A DNA stretch of 64,000 bases, taken from NCBI RefSeq assembly GCF_038019025.1, contig NZ_CP150496.1:1081501-1145500 (forward strand), in the 5' to 3' direction. Positions 1-10,221 of this stretch are shown piece after piece (the first letter of the stretch is position 1; each line of letters opens with the position of its first letter). The position numbers and the translations under genes were made by a program. A model generated the notes under the pieces. That model did not search any database, was not told where the DNA came from, and saw nothing but the letters and a program-made list of their open reading frames with translations. This stretch comes from Polaribacter marinaquae (GTDB lineage Bacteria; Bacteroidota; Bacteroidia; Flavobacteriales; Flavobacteriaceae).

Positions 1-26
1 GCTAAAAATAATAACGCTTTCTTCAT
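1..26 (-). CDS. 3'-truncated CDS start, probable exported protein
   Basis: An ATG at 24-26 on the minus strand opens a reading frame that runs off the left edge and reads MKKALLFL. A Lys-Lys pair followed by a hydrophobic run is typical of a signal peptide, so this is probably the first residues of an exported protein. The upstream bases are A-rich, as is usual before flavobacterial starts. Only eight codons are visible, so no function can be given. Confidence 0.4.
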
Positions 27-60
27 GTTTTTTAATTTATTAGCAAAAATATAAAAAGAA

Positions 61-2148
<2,088 letters not shown>

Positions 2149-2171
2149 TTAAAAAGTAAAAGAGCTAAATA

Positions 2172-2179
2172 CAAATTTA
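2172..2179 (-). promoter_or_regulatory. Putative -7 box for the FadH-like gene
   Basis: Read on the minus strand the bases are TAAATTTG, matching the Bacteroidota -7 consensus TAnnTTTG, about 86 bases upstream of the chosen start. No clear -33 TTG was found at the usual spacing. Confidence 0.4.
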
Positions 2180-2196
2180 AATGAACTAAAATGAAC
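2179..2196. repeat. Direct repeat AAATGAAC between divergent promoters
   Basis: AAATGAAC occurs at 2179-2186 and again at 2189-2196, a period of ten bases or one helical turn. The pair lies between the two divergent -7 boxes, so it is a plausible regulator binding site. No matching regulator gene is adjacent. Confidence 0.35.
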
Positions 2197-2209
2197 CTTA
2201 CCTTCTAAG

Positions 2210-2217
2210 TAGTTTTG
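2210..2217 (+). promoter_or_regulatory. Putative -7 box for the SDR/aldehyde dehydrogenase pair
   Basis: TAGTTTTG matches TAnnTTTG and lies 23 bases before the SDR start codon at 2241, a normal leader length for this group. Confidence 0.5.
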
Positions 2218-2240
2218 TAGAAATAGTAAAACTTAAAGAT

Positions 2241-2981
2241 ATGAAACTTAATAATAAAGTAATAATAGTAACAGGTGCATCTAGTGGAATTGGTAAAGCA
2301 ACTGCCATTAAACTCGCTAAAAACGGAGCATCTGTAGTGTTAACTTCTAGAAGCGAAGAAAAATTAGAAGAAATAAAAGAAACAATCGAAAAAAATAATG
2401 GTAAAGCACTTGTAGTAACTTGTGATGTTACTAGTAAAGATGATTTTTCGAAATTAGTAGAAAAAACAATCCAAGAATTTGGTACCGTAAATGCAATTAT
2501 TAATAATGCAGGATTAATGCCTTTGTCTTACATCGAAAAATTTAAAACTGATGAATGGGAAACAATGGTAGATGTAAATATTAAAGGTGTTTTAAACGGA
2601 ATTACAGCTGTTTTACCAACTTTAATAAAAAACAAAGGTGGTAACATTATCAACATATCTTCTACTGCTGCCTATAATTATTTTCCTGGTGGTGCTGTTT
2701 ATTGTGCTACCAAATCTGCGGTAAAAATGTTTTCTGAAGGTTTAAGAAAAGAAATTACGCCTAAATACGGAATTAATGTTACCTCAATAGAGCCAGGTGC
2801 TGTAAACACAGATCTTTTAAGCACTATTACAGATGAAGATATTAAAGAAGAATTGAAACAAATGAAAGAAATGACAAGTTTAGAAGCAGAAGATATTGCT
2901 GATGCCATTTTTTACACGTTAACGCAACCAGAAAGAGTTAACGTAAACGATGTTCACATTTTACCAAGTGAACAAAAATAA
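2241..2981 (+). CDS. SDR family NAD(P)-dependent oxidoreductase
   Basis: A classical short-chain dehydrogenase of 246 residues. The nucleotide-binding motif TGASSGIG is at 11-18, NNAG at 88-91, and the catalytic set is Ser141, Tyr154 (YCATK) and Lys158. Basic residues after beta-2 (TSRSEEK) suggest a preference for NADP(H). The substrate cannot be told from the sequence. The gene begins a two-gene plus-strand group with an aldehyde dehydrogenase 28 bases downstream. The pairing suggests an alcohol-to-aldehyde-to-acid route, but that is inference. Confidence 0.9.
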   Translation: MKLNNKVIIVTGASSGIGKATAIKLAKNGASVVLTSRSEEKLEEIKETIEKNNGKALVVTCDVTSKDDFSKLVEKTIQEFGTVNAIINNAGLMPLSYIEKFKTDEWETMVDVNIKGVLNGITAVLPTLIKNKGGNIINISSTAAYNYFPGGAVYCATKSAVKMFSEGLRKEITPKYGINVTSIEPGAVNTDLLSTITDEDIKEELKQMKEMTSLEAEDIADAIFYTLTQPERVNVNDVHILPSEQK

Positions 2982-3009
2982 TTATTAATCAAAAAAGAAT
3001 ATACTCATT

Positions 3010-4389
3010 ATGAGCAAAGAACACATAGTAACAATAAACCCAGCAACAGAAGAAAAGTTAAACGAATATAAATATTTAACTGACAAAGAGTTAAAAGATA
3101 ATATAGAAGCCTGTAATACTGCTTTTTTAGATTGGAAATTAAAACCTGTAGAAGAAAGAGCTAAAATTATTGAAGCAATCGGAAAAGAATTGACTAAAAA
3201 TAAAACGGAATTAGCAAAACTAATGACTAATGAAATGGGAAAAATTATTAGTCAAAGTAAGCATGAAATAGATTTATGTGCAGGTATTTGTAGTTATACA
3301 GCTAAAAATGGTCCAGAAAATTTAGCAACAGAAAAAAGAACTTTAAGCAATGGTAAAGATGGTTTGGTAGCGTATTCTCCTATCGGAATTGTTTACGGTA
3401 TTCAACCATGGAACTACCCATCTTACCAAGTAATTAGATACGCAATTGTTAATTTAATGGCTGGTAACGGAGTTTTATTAAAACACGCATCTAACGTAAC
3501 AGGAACAGGACAATTTTTAGAAAAAGTGTTTGTTGATGCAGGTTTACCTAAAGGATTATTTCAGGCTTTAAAAATATCTCATGACCAGTCGGATACAATC
3601 ATCAAAAATAAACACGTTAGAGGTGTTACTTTAACAGGTAGTTCTGATGCTGGTAGAAATATCGGAGAAAAAGCAACTGCTGAACTAAAAAAGGTTGTTT
3701 TAGAACTTGGTAGTAACGATGCTTATTTAGTCTTAGAAGATGCCGATTTAGAAACTGCAATAGAAGAATGTGTAAAAGGTAGAATTTATAATAACGGAGA
3801 AACTTGTATTGCTGCAAAAAGGTTTATTGTTGTAGAAAAAGTGTACGAAGACTTTAAAAAGGGATTTGTAAAAGCAATGGAAAACATTAAAGTTGGTAAT
3901 CCTTTAGAAGACGGTGTAGATATGGGACCAATTGCACGAGAAGATTTAAGAGAAACTTTACATAACCAAGTTGAAAAAAGTGTTAAAAATGGTGCCGAAA
4001 TTTTATGTGGTGGTAAAATACCAAATGGTAAAGGTTACTTTTATCCGGTTACTGTTTTAGGAAATGTAAAACCAGGACAACCTGCTTATAGCGATGAACT
4101 TTTTGGCCCGGTTGCTTCTTTAATTAAAGTTAAAGACGAGCAAGAAGCTATCAAAATTGCTAACGATAGTAGGTTTGGTTTAGGTGGTGGAATTTTCACA
4201 AAAGACATTGAAAAAGCCAAAGAAATTGCAACCAATCATTTTGATACTGGTATGGTATTTATAAATACTTTTGGTATCGCAGATCCTTCTATGCCATTTG
4301 GTGGTGTAAAAGATTCTGGTTTTGGTAGAGAACATGGTGGTTTTGGTATTAAAGAATTTGTAAACATAAAATCTATTGTTTTAGGATAA
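3010..4389 (+). CDS. NAD(P)-dependent aldehyde dehydrogenase, succinate-semialdehyde dehydrogenase-like
   Basis: This 459-residue enzyme would oxidise an aldehyde to the acid. It carries the family residues: Asn135 in QPWNYP, general base Glu232 in LELGSND, and nucleophile Cys266 in NNGETC. Length and the motif pattern resemble the Sad/YneI succinate-semialdehyde dehydrogenase group, which is shorter than the GabD group, but the substrate is not proven. A strong intrinsic terminator follows the stop codon, so the SDR-ALDH pair is probably one transcript. Confidence 0.87.
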   Translation: MSKEHIVTINPATEEKLNEYKYLTDKELKDNIEACNTAFLDWKLKPVEERAKIIEAIGKELTKNKTELAKLMTNEMGKIISQSKHEIDLCAGICSYTAKNGPENLATEKRTLSNGKDGLVAYSPIGIVYGIQPWNYPSYQVIRYAIVNLMAGNGVLLKHASNVTGTGQFLEKVFVDAGLPKGLFQALKISHDQSDTIIKNKHVRGVTLTGSSDAGRNIGEKATAELKKVVLELGSNDAYLVLEDADLETAIEECVKGRIYNNGETCIAAKRFIVVEKVYEDFKKGFVKAMENIKVGNPLEDGVDMGPIAREDLRETLHNQVEKSVKNGAEILCGGKIPNGKGYFYPVTVLGNVKPGQPAYSDELFGPVASLIKVKDEQEAIKIANDSRFGLGGGIFTKDIEKAKEIATNHFDTGMVFINTFGIADPSMPFGGVKDSGFGREHGGFGIKEFVNIKSIVLG

Positions 4390-4407
4390 TAGATTTCAAA
4401 TTATAAA

Positions 4408-4437
4408 AAAACCCTATTCTTAATTGAATAGGGTTTT
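4408..4437 (+). terminator. Intrinsic terminator after the aldehyde dehydrogenase
   Basis: A 12-bp perfect stem (AAAACCCTATTC / GAATAGGGTTTT) with loop TTAATT is followed by a T-rich tract. It lies between convergent genes and has A-runs on the left, so it can serve both strands. Confidence 0.85.
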
Positions 4438-4451
4438 GTTTTTTCTACATT

Positions 4452-5162
4452 TTAAAAATGCATCGGAACATCTATAATTAATAACTTACTATCTTCTTTA
4501 GCTTTAATTTTAACCAAATTAGTTTCGTAAATACCTACCGCATCTCTTTTATTTAAAACAATATCTTCTATTTCAATCGCGCCGTCAATCAAGAAAAAAT
4601 AAGCTCCGTTTTTTAAATGATATTCAGTTTTAAAATCTTTATCTAAATCTATCATAAACAAATATCCTTGCTGATTTATAGGCAAAGAACCATCAACTAA
4701 TTTATCTTTTGGTGAAACTAATGTTTGAAATTTATTTTTTCTACCTTCTTTTTCAAAATACTTTTGGTCATAATAAGGTGTTACATTTTCTGATTCTGGA
4801 AATATCCAAAGCTGAAGAAAATTAACTTCTTCGGATGAACTATCATTAAATTCCGAATGCGTTACACCAGTTCCGGCACTCATAACCTGTACCTCTCCGA
4901 CTTCTATCGCACGTTTATTTTGCATGCTATCTTTATGTGATAAAGAACCAGATATTGGTATCGAAATTATTTCCATATTTTTATGAGGATGCGTACCAAA
5001 GCCCATTTTAGGCTGAACCATATCATCATTTAAAACTCTTAAAGCACCAAAATTCATTCTTTCTAAATTTTGATAGTTTGCAAAACTAAAAGTATGATAT
5101 GATTTTAACCAACCGTGATTGGCTAAACCTCTTGTTTCTGATTTGTGAATTATTTTTTTCAT
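4452..5162 (-). CDS. Pirin family protein (YhhW-like bicupin)
   Basis: A 236-residue bicupin. The first cupin carries the pirin metal-binding pattern (THPHKNME, then SHKDS and THSEFN), so a mononuclear metal site in the N-terminal domain is expected. Some family members act as quercetin 2,3-dioxygenases and others as redox-sensing co-regulators; which applies here is unknown. It is the last gene of the minus-strand redox group and follows a second, longer pirin, separated from it by a structured repeat element. Confidence 0.9.
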   Translation of the reverse strand: MKKIIHKSETRGLANHGWLKSYHTFSFANYQNLERMNFGALRVLNDDMVQPKMGFGTHPHKNMEIISIPISGSLSHKDSMQNKRAIEVGEVQVMSAGTGVTHSEFNDSSSEEVNFLQLWIFPESENVTPYYDQKYFEKEGRKNKFQTLVSPKDKLVDGSLPINQQGYLFMIDLDKDFKTEYHLKNGAYFFLIDGAIEIEDIVLNKRDAVGIYETNLVKIKAKEDSKLLIIDVPMHF

Positions 5163-5198
5163 TTATAAACTTGTATAATTTCTTTTAAAAGTGCGGAT

Positions 5199-5281
5199 GC
5201 GTTAGTGATTGCAACGGCATCCTTTTTGCTTTTTCTGCAAAAAGATATAGTGGAAAGCACGACCCTTTTCGGGGAACGCCC
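5199..5281 (-). repeat. Structured flavobacterial repeat element, copy 1
   Basis: Read on the minus strand, the element opens with GGGCGTTCC and closes with AACGC, which can pair as an outer helix. Inside are a short CCC/GGG hairpin and a second hairpin with stem TTTTTGC / GCAAAAA. It shares framework blocks (GGGCGTTCCC, ATATCTTTTT, AAAAAGGAT, TAACGC) with copy 2 at 18103-18199, while the loops differ. Its first base overlaps the stop codon of the longer pirin gene. I recall similar elements in other Flavobacteriaceae genomes. A link to a named RNA family such as Flavo-1 is only a guess. Confidence 0.75.
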
Positions 5282-6150
5282 TAATACAAATACCCCATTT
5301 TACCTTGCTGATAATCTCTCATTGCTTCTAAAATTTCTGTTTGAGTATTCATAACATAAGGTCCGTATTGGGTTACTTTTTCTTTAATTGGTACACCAGA
5401 AAGAATTAATAAATTACTTTCTTTTTTCGCTGAAAAATTAATTAAAGAACCGTCTTGATTAAAGGTTACCATTTGATTTTTACCTTTAGATAACACTTGT
5501 GAGTTATTTACCAAAATCTCGCCATCTAACAGGTAAATTAAAGATTGATGCGTTTTGGGAATTTCAATTTCTGTACAGCCATTTTCTTTGGCATTTACTG
5601 TATAAACATTTACCTCTGTTTGTGTTTGAATTAACCCAAAAGTTTCTTCTAAATTGCCGGCAACAACATTAATTGCTACTTTTTTATCTTTTGATGTAAT
5701 TTGTGGTATTTGCTCTTTTTTTAAATGTTGATAATTTGGAGTTATCATTTTAGATTTTGCGGGTAAATTTAACCATAACTGAATTCCTTCTAGATCGCCA
5801 CCATTTTTAACAAATGCTTTGGTTGGTGCTTCTGCATGAATAATACCGCGACCAGCAGTTGTCCATTGCACTCCACCAGCTTTCACAATCATTTCGTTTC
5901 CCAAAGAGTCTCTGTGCAATTGTTCGCCTTTAAAAAGTAATGTTATCGGCTCAAAACCTCTGTGAGGATGCGGACCTAAATCAAACGGATTGTTGAATTC
6001 TGAAATAGCATAAGGACCATAGTGATGTAATAATAAAAAAGGATCTACATTTTCTAAACCTTTTGATGGTAAAGGTTGACGAAGCTTTATAGGGCCCATG
6101 TTAACCAATGGACTCTCTACAACTGTTTGAATACTTTTATATTTTTTCAT
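5281..6150 (-). CDS. Pirin family protein
   Basis: A 289-residue bicupin of the standard pirin length. The metal-ligand motif GPHPHRGFE is followed by HRDS and by IHAEAP. The C-terminal pirin domain ends with YGPYVMNTQ, usual for this family. The start ATG at 6150 lies close to an inverted repeat (6172-6189) that also occurs before the DoxX-like gene. Pirins are often controlled by redox-responsive MarR or LysR regulators, and a MarR gene is immediately upstream. The enzymatic role is unproven. Confidence 0.92.
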   Translation of the reverse strand: MKKYKSIQTVVESPLVNMGPIKLRQPLPSKGLENVDPFLLLHHYGPYAISEFNNPFDLGPHPHRGFEPITLLFKGEQLHRDSLGNEMIVKAGGVQWTTAGRGIIHAEAPTKAFVKNGGDLEGIQLWLNLPAKSKMITPNYQHLKKEQIPQITSKDKKVAINVVAGNLEETFGLIQTQTEVNVYTVNAKENGCTEIEIPKTHQSLIYLLDGEILVNNSQVLSKGKNQMVTFNQDGSLINFSAKKESNLLILSGVPIKEKVTQYGPYVMNTQTEILEAMRDYQQGKMGYLY

Positions 6151-6171
6151 GCTGTATTGCTATTTATCATG

Positions 6172-6189
6172 TATTTTCCAAGGAAAATA
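6172..6189. promoter_or_regulatory. Candidate MarR operator before the pirin gene
   Basis: TATTTTCC and GGAAAATA are perfect inverted arms separated by AA. The site is 22 bases before the pirin start and close to the MarR stop. A near-identical site (TATTTACC-AA-GGAAAATA) is at 8252-8269 before the DoxX-like gene. An 18-bp dyad repeated at two promoters beside a MarR gene fits an operator. Confidence 0.6.
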
Positions 6190-6204
6190 TATTTGCAAAT
6201 TTTT

Positions 6205-6642
6205 TTATCTAATTTTATCTAAAAGGTTACTTAATGTTAATGCTTCTTCTTCTGAGAGTTTATCTAAAAAAGATACATTTTTAAAATCGTCTATATTAGA
6301 TAATAAATGCAAACCTTGCTGGGTAATCTGTACATAAACTACTCTTCTGTCATGCTCGCAACGCTCTCTTTCAATTAAGTTTTTGTCACACAACTTATCC
6401 ATTAAACGAGTTGCATTTGGTGCTCTTTCTATCATTCTATCTTTTACAATTTGCACCTTAATTTTAGCTTTTGCACCTCGTAATATCCTTAATATGTTGT
6501 ATTGTTGCGGCGAGATTCCGTGTGGCTTAAAAAACTCGTTTTCTTTACTGCTTAACCAGTTAGAAGTATATTTTATGTTTATTAAAGCTTTTACTTTATT
6601 GCTTGTAAACTTAGAATTGATATCTTTCGAAATGTCACCCAT
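6205..6642 (-). CDS. MarR family winged-helix transcriptional regulator
   Basis: A 145-residue dimeric DNA-binding protein with the MarR winged helix: helix-turn-helix around 55-95 (QYNILRILRG to NATRLMDKLC) and the wing motif ERCEHDRRVVYV. Two cysteines (in DKLC and ERC) could sense oxidants, but the N-terminal sensing Cys of OhrR is absent, so the signal is unknown. It lies inside a run of thiol/redox genes and probably controls them through the two inverted repeats at 6172 and 8252. Confidence 0.9.
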   Translation of the reverse strand: MGDISKDINSKFTSNKVKALINIKYTSNWLSSKENEFFKPHGISPQQYNILRILRGAKAKIKVQIVKDRMIERAPNATRLMDKLCDKNLIERERCEHDRRVVYVQITQQGLHLLSNIDDFKNVSFLDKLSEEEALTLSNLLDKIR

Positions 6643-6672
6643 CTGCTACTTTTTTTTATTTTAAGTTAGAGT

Positions 6673-6933
6673 TTAAGCTCTTAACTTTAAATCTTGCATT
6701 ATCTTATTAAATTCTTCTGTAGTTGGTGTTAAATACACTTTATCGTCTACAAATAAAGTCGGAAATTTAGCAACACCGTTGTACAATTCTTTACTGTGTT
6801 CTCTAGCCTCTACATCTTTAGAGATATCTTTGTATGTATAAGGCACATCTGTAGAATTTAAAAAGTTTTTAAACGCTACAGTATACGCATGCCCTTGTTT
6901 ACCGTATAAAACGATGTTTAATTTATTGCTCAT
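6673..6933 (-). CDS. Glutaredoxin-like protein without cysteines
   Basis: This 86-residue protein aligns with glutaredoxins: beta-1 (NIVLYGK), the helix after the active site, the cis-Pro loop (KFPTLFVDD, Pro58) and the C-terminal helix. Where the family has CPYC it reads HAYT at 15-18, and the whole protein has no cysteine. It therefore cannot do thiol-disulfide exchange and may instead bind or regulate. Its start overlaps the end of the FMN reductase gene by 11 bases, which implies translational coupling. Confidence 0.8.
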   Translation of the reverse strand: MSNKLNIVLYGKQGHAYTVAFKNFLNSTDVPYTYKDISKDVEAREHSKELYNGVAKFPTLFVDDKVYLTPTTEEFNKIMQDLKLRA

Positions 6934-7459
6934 TAACTAATTTTTCAAAAGTGTTTACTTGTTCTTTTAATGCGATTAGAAGATCTTCTCCTGTAATTTT
7001 ACCATCTTTAAAATTATCGTAAAAACTTGGTAAAGAAAAAGTAACAATATCACTAGCACCGTGTCTAGAAAATCTTTGTTCACCGGCACTTAACACAAAT
7101 TGACCGCCCATTCCGCCTGGTGACGTTGCCATTAATAATAATGGTTTATCTCTAAATACTTTTACATTTATTCTAGAACTCCAATCGAAAATATTTTTAA
7201 AAGCAGCGGCGTAAGAACCATTATGCTCTGCTAAAGAAACTATAAATCCATCATAACTATCTAAGCTAGTTGTAAAGCTTTTAATATCTTCTGGAAAACC
7301 ATTTTTTTCTTCGTCTTCACTATAAACAGGTACTTTAAAAGTTGCTAAATCGATTACATCAAAAGTAGAGTTTTCTAAATTTTCTGCTGCAAAAGTAACT
7401 AACTGTTTATTTATTGATGTAGAACTTGTACTACCTGCAAATGCTAATATTTTTTTCAT
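6923..7459 (-). CDS. NADPH-dependent FMN reductase family protein
   Basis: A 178-residue flavodoxin-fold protein. The phosphate-binding loop for FMN is AGSTSSTSINKQL near the N-terminus, and the family block AEHNGSYAAAFKNIFDW is near the middle, as in ArsH/ChrR/azoreductase-type reductases. It would transfer electrons from NAD(P)H through FMN to quinones or other acceptors. It sits between OsmC and the glutaredoxin-like gene in a tight minus-strand group, which supports a role in electrophile or quinone defence. Confidence 0.9.
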   Translation of the reverse strand: MKKILAFAGSTSSTSINKQLVTFAAENLENSTFDVIDLATFKVPVYSEDEEKNGFPEDIKSFTTSLDSYDGFIVSLAEHNGSYAAAFKNIFDWSSRINVKVFRDKPLLLMATSPGGMGGQFVLSAGEQRFSRHGASDIVTFSLPSFYDNFKDGKITGEDLLIALKEQVNTFEKLVNEQ

Positions 7460-7468
7460 ACTTATTTT

Positions 7469-7855
7469 TTAAATAATTTTTGAATCTATTCTTGTTTCTC
7501 CTTTAACCATTTTTGCTACCGGACATTTTCCTGCAATTACTAGTAATCTCTTTTGTTGATCATCTGTAATTTCTTTTTCAAAAGAGATTTCTTCTGTTAA
7601 AAATTTCTCATTATTTTCTATTACCTGCGTAACTTTTACATCAATCTCACCTACATCCCAACCTTTTCTTTCAGAATACATTCTTAAAGTCATGGCTACA
7701 CAACCACCAATTGCAGTTAGTAAATATTCTACGGGTGTTGGTCCGTTATCATCTCCTCCATCAACAACAGGTTCATCTAGAGTTAAAAAATGATTTCTAG
7801 CTTTTGCTTCTGCTAAATAATTTTTATTTGATAAAGTAACTTTAGAGTTTGTCAT
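7469..7855 (-). CDS. OsmC family peroxiredoxin-like protein
   Basis: A 128-residue OsmC/YhfA-type protein. The two redox cysteines are Cys52 (AIGGCVAMTL) and Cys111 (AGKCPVAK), with the family motif GPTPVEYLL before the first. Members reduce organic hydroperoxides. The start overlaps the DoxX-like gene by 14 bases. Together with the MarR and FMN reductase genes it suggests an oxidant- or electrophile-inducible operon. Confidence 0.92.
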   Translation of the reverse strand: MTNSKVTLSNKNYLAEAKARNHFLTLDEPVVDGGDDNGPTPVEYLLTAIGGCVAMTLRMYSERKGWDVGEIDVKVTQVIENNEKFLTEEISFEKEITDDQQKRLLVIAGKCPVAKMVKGETRIDSKII

Positions 7856-8207
7856 GATTTATTTTTTTTGAAGTGATGTAAGAAGTAATTAATAGAATTA
7901 TAGCTACAATTGCACCCGTTTGCTCGCCATCATTAATCATTACATGTGCAAAAAAGGCTAAAATAAAAGCAAAGAAAAAACTAGAATATGCCCACTCTTT
8001 AATTACACTTTTTGTAAAAAACCATATTGCAATTAAACCTAAAATTTTAGCAATAGCATACGGATAAATAATATAAGTTGGATATCCGAAGTTGGTAAAC
8101 ATGTTGGCTACTTCTTCATGATTAAAAAAGTACATTCCTGCAGAAAAAAGCATTAATAATGTTAACAATCCTGTAGAAATATAATATAAAATTTTTGCTG
8201 TTTTCAT
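7842..8207 (-). CDS. DoxX-like membrane protein
   Basis: A 121-residue protein with four predicted membrane helices (about 7-28, 45-62, 70-88 and 95-112) and little outside them, matching the DoxX/DoxX-like size and layout. It is the first gene of the redox group and is preceded by the inverted repeat at 8252-8269. DoxX-like proteins often neighbour OsmC, thioredoxin or quinone-related genes; the reaction is not known. Confidence 0.82.
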   Translation of the reverse strand: MKTAKILYYISTGLLTLLMLFSAGMYFFNHEEVANMFTNFGYPTYIIYPYAIAKILGLIAIWFFTKSVIKEWAYSSFFFAFILAFFAHVMINDGEQTGAIVAIILLITSYITSKKINHDKL

Positions 8208-8251
8208 ACTTTAATGAATGAATTAGAGTACAAATTTACAAAATAAAATTT

Positions 8252-8269
8252 TATTTACCAAGGAAAATA
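8252..8269. promoter_or_regulatory. Candidate MarR operator before the DoxX-OsmC operon
   Basis: TATTTACC-AA-GGAAAATA matches the dyad at 6172-6189 except for one arm base. Another related half-site pair (GGAAATATTTACC) follows at 8277-8289. The site lies 45 bases upstream of the first gene of the redox operon. Confidence 0.6.
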
Positions 8270-8307
8270 AATACATGGAAATATTTACCTTTCAATAATT
8301 TAAGAAC

Positions 8308-10122
8308 TTACAAGATTGTATTTTTTATTTTTTTTAAAAGTTTTATTAAAAAAATAGAAGCTATAATAACTAATGAAGTTAAAATTAATGCTTGTTTGTA
8401 ATCGCCATAAATCCAAAAACCCGTTGCAAACAAACAACTATAAATTAACACGCAACTGAGTAACATTGCTAATATTGCATTAGGCAAACTCCAGTTTTTT
8501 TCTTTTTGATCAAAATTAATTCCTGCCAAATTTGCTTTTGCAACAACTTTACGCCAACCGGCGCCACTAGGTAGAATATTCTTATAAAATAATTGAAGTG
8601 TTTCATCTTTTTCTGGCGGAGTTAAAAAAGTAACTACCAACCAAATTATAGTTGTTACTAACACCACAAACGGAAATTGAAACCAACTAGGAAAAAGACC
8701 ATCTTCTACACCGAATAAAATAGTTTTTAAAGACGTAAAATTTAAAAGTATCGAAATTATTCCTGATGAAAACATAGCAGAAATTTCGCTCCAAGCATTT
8801 ATTCTCCACCAAAACCATCTCAAAATAAATATTAAACCAGTACCTGCACCAAACATTATAATAATATCAAATACTTGTTTCACATTTGTTAAAGTTAAAG
8901 CTAATAAACCGCTTATAACCATCATTAATATTGTACTTATTCTACCTACATTTACCAATTGTTTTTCTGTAGCTTCTTTTTTAATAAAACGTTTATAAAA
9001 GTCATTTACTACATAAGAAGAACCCCAATTTAAATGTGTAGAAATTGTACTCATATATGCTGCAATTAAAGATGCTAAAACAATTCCTAAAATCCCTTTT
9101 GGTAAAAAGTTTAACATTGCTGGATATGCCAAATCATTCCCTAATTTATCCGCAGGAATATTAGGAAAAGCACTTTGCAAACTTGCAATATCTGGATATA
9201 TCACCAAAGACGCCAAGGCTACTAAAATCCAAGGCCAAGGTCTTAAAGCATAATGTACAAAATTAAAAAAAAACGTTGCACCTATTGCGTGATTTTCATC
9301 TTTAGCTGCTAACATTCTTTGTGCAATATAACCTCCACCTCCTGGTTCTGCACCAGGATACCAAGAACTCCACCATTGTAATGCTAACGGAATAATTAAA
9401 ATTGTAATTACCGTATTTGTATCATTAAAATCTGGCAACATATTAGTTTTGGTTGCCACGAGTTTATTTTGAAACAAACTTTCCAAACCACCAACTTCTG
9501 GTAAATTTACAGCATAATAAGCTGCTGCTATTGCCCCAAACATGGCAATTATAAAAAGTAAAAAGTCGGTATAAACAACACCTCTAAAACCACCGAAAGC
9601 AGAAAAAATTACTGTAACAGAACCAGCATACAAAACAACTTCCCAAGGTTGAATCCCCAACATTATTCCGCCAATTTTAATAGCTGCCAATGTTACTACA
9701 GACATTACCAAAATATTAAAAATAACACCTAAATAAATAGACCTAAAACCTCTTAAAAAACTTGCTGCTTTACCACTGTATCTTAATTCGTAGAACTCTA
9801 AATCTGTAGTTACACCAGATTTTCGCCAAAGTTTTGCATAGACAAAAACGGTTAGCAAACCTGTAATTAAAAACGTCCACCAAACCCAATTACCTGCAAC
9901 ACCATCTCCTCTAACAATATCTGTTACTAATAACGGTGTATCTGCAGCAAATGTAGTTGCAACCATAGAAAAACCAAGTAACCACCAAGGCATAGTTCTG
10001 CCAGAAAGAAAAAATTCTGAAGAACTTTTTCCTGATTTTTTTGATACTATAAAACCAATTAATAAAATAACTGAAAAGAAAAGAACGATTATAAAATAAT
10101 CTAATGCAGATAGTGCTATCAT
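8308..10122 (-). CDS. Sodium:solute symporter family transporter
   Basis: A 604-residue inner-membrane protein with about 13 hydrophobic segments. The N-terminal block (FIVSKKSGKSSSEFFLSGR, then MPWWLLGFSMVAT) is characteristic of the SSS family, which couples solute uptake to sodium. The substrate cannot be read from the sequence. It is 100 bases downstream of a membrane protein gene and has its own -7 box, so it is probably a separate transcript from the cluster behind it. Confidence 0.9.
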   Translation of the reverse strand: MIALSALDYFIIVLFFSVILLIGFIVSKKSGKSSSEFFLSGRTMPWWLLGFSMVATTFAADTPLLVTDIVRGDGVAGNWVWWTFLITGLLTVFVYAKLWRKSGVTTDLEFYELRYSGKAASFLRGFRSIYLGVIFNILVMSVVTLAAIKIGGIMLGIQPWEVVLYAGSVTVIFSAFGGFRGVVYTDFLLFIIAMFGAIAAAYYAVNLPEVGGLESLFQNKLVATKTNMLPDFNDTNTVITILIIPLALQWWSSWYPGAEPGGGGYIAQRMLAAKDENHAIGATFFFNFVHYALRPWPWILVALASLVIYPDIASLQSAFPNIPADKLGNDLAYPAMLNFLPKGILGIVLASLIAAYMSTISTHLNWGSSYVVNDFYKRFIKKEATEKQLVNVGRISTILMMVISGLLALTLTNVKQVFDIIIMFGAGTGLIFILRWFWWRINAWSEISAMFSSGIISILLNFTSLKTILFGVEDGLFPSWFQFPFVVLVTTIIWLVVTFLTPPEKDETLQLFYKNILPSGAGWRKVVAKANLAGINFDQKEKNWSLPNAILAMLLSCVLIYSCLFATGFWIYGDYKQALILTSLVIIASIFLIKLLKKIKNTIL

Positions 10123-10156
10123 TTATTTAATTTACTTTTTAATAAAATAATTTATT

Positions 10157-10164
10157 CAAAAATA
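10157..10164 (-). promoter_or_regulatory. Putative -7 box for the symporter gene
   Basis: On the minus strand the bases read TATTTTTG, matching TAnnTTTG, 35 bases before the symporter start at 10122. Confidence 0.45.
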
Positions 10165-10221
10165 GGTAAATAAATTTTATGCTAGTTTTAGCAAAAAGGC
10201 AATCCTAAAAAGCTATAAATA

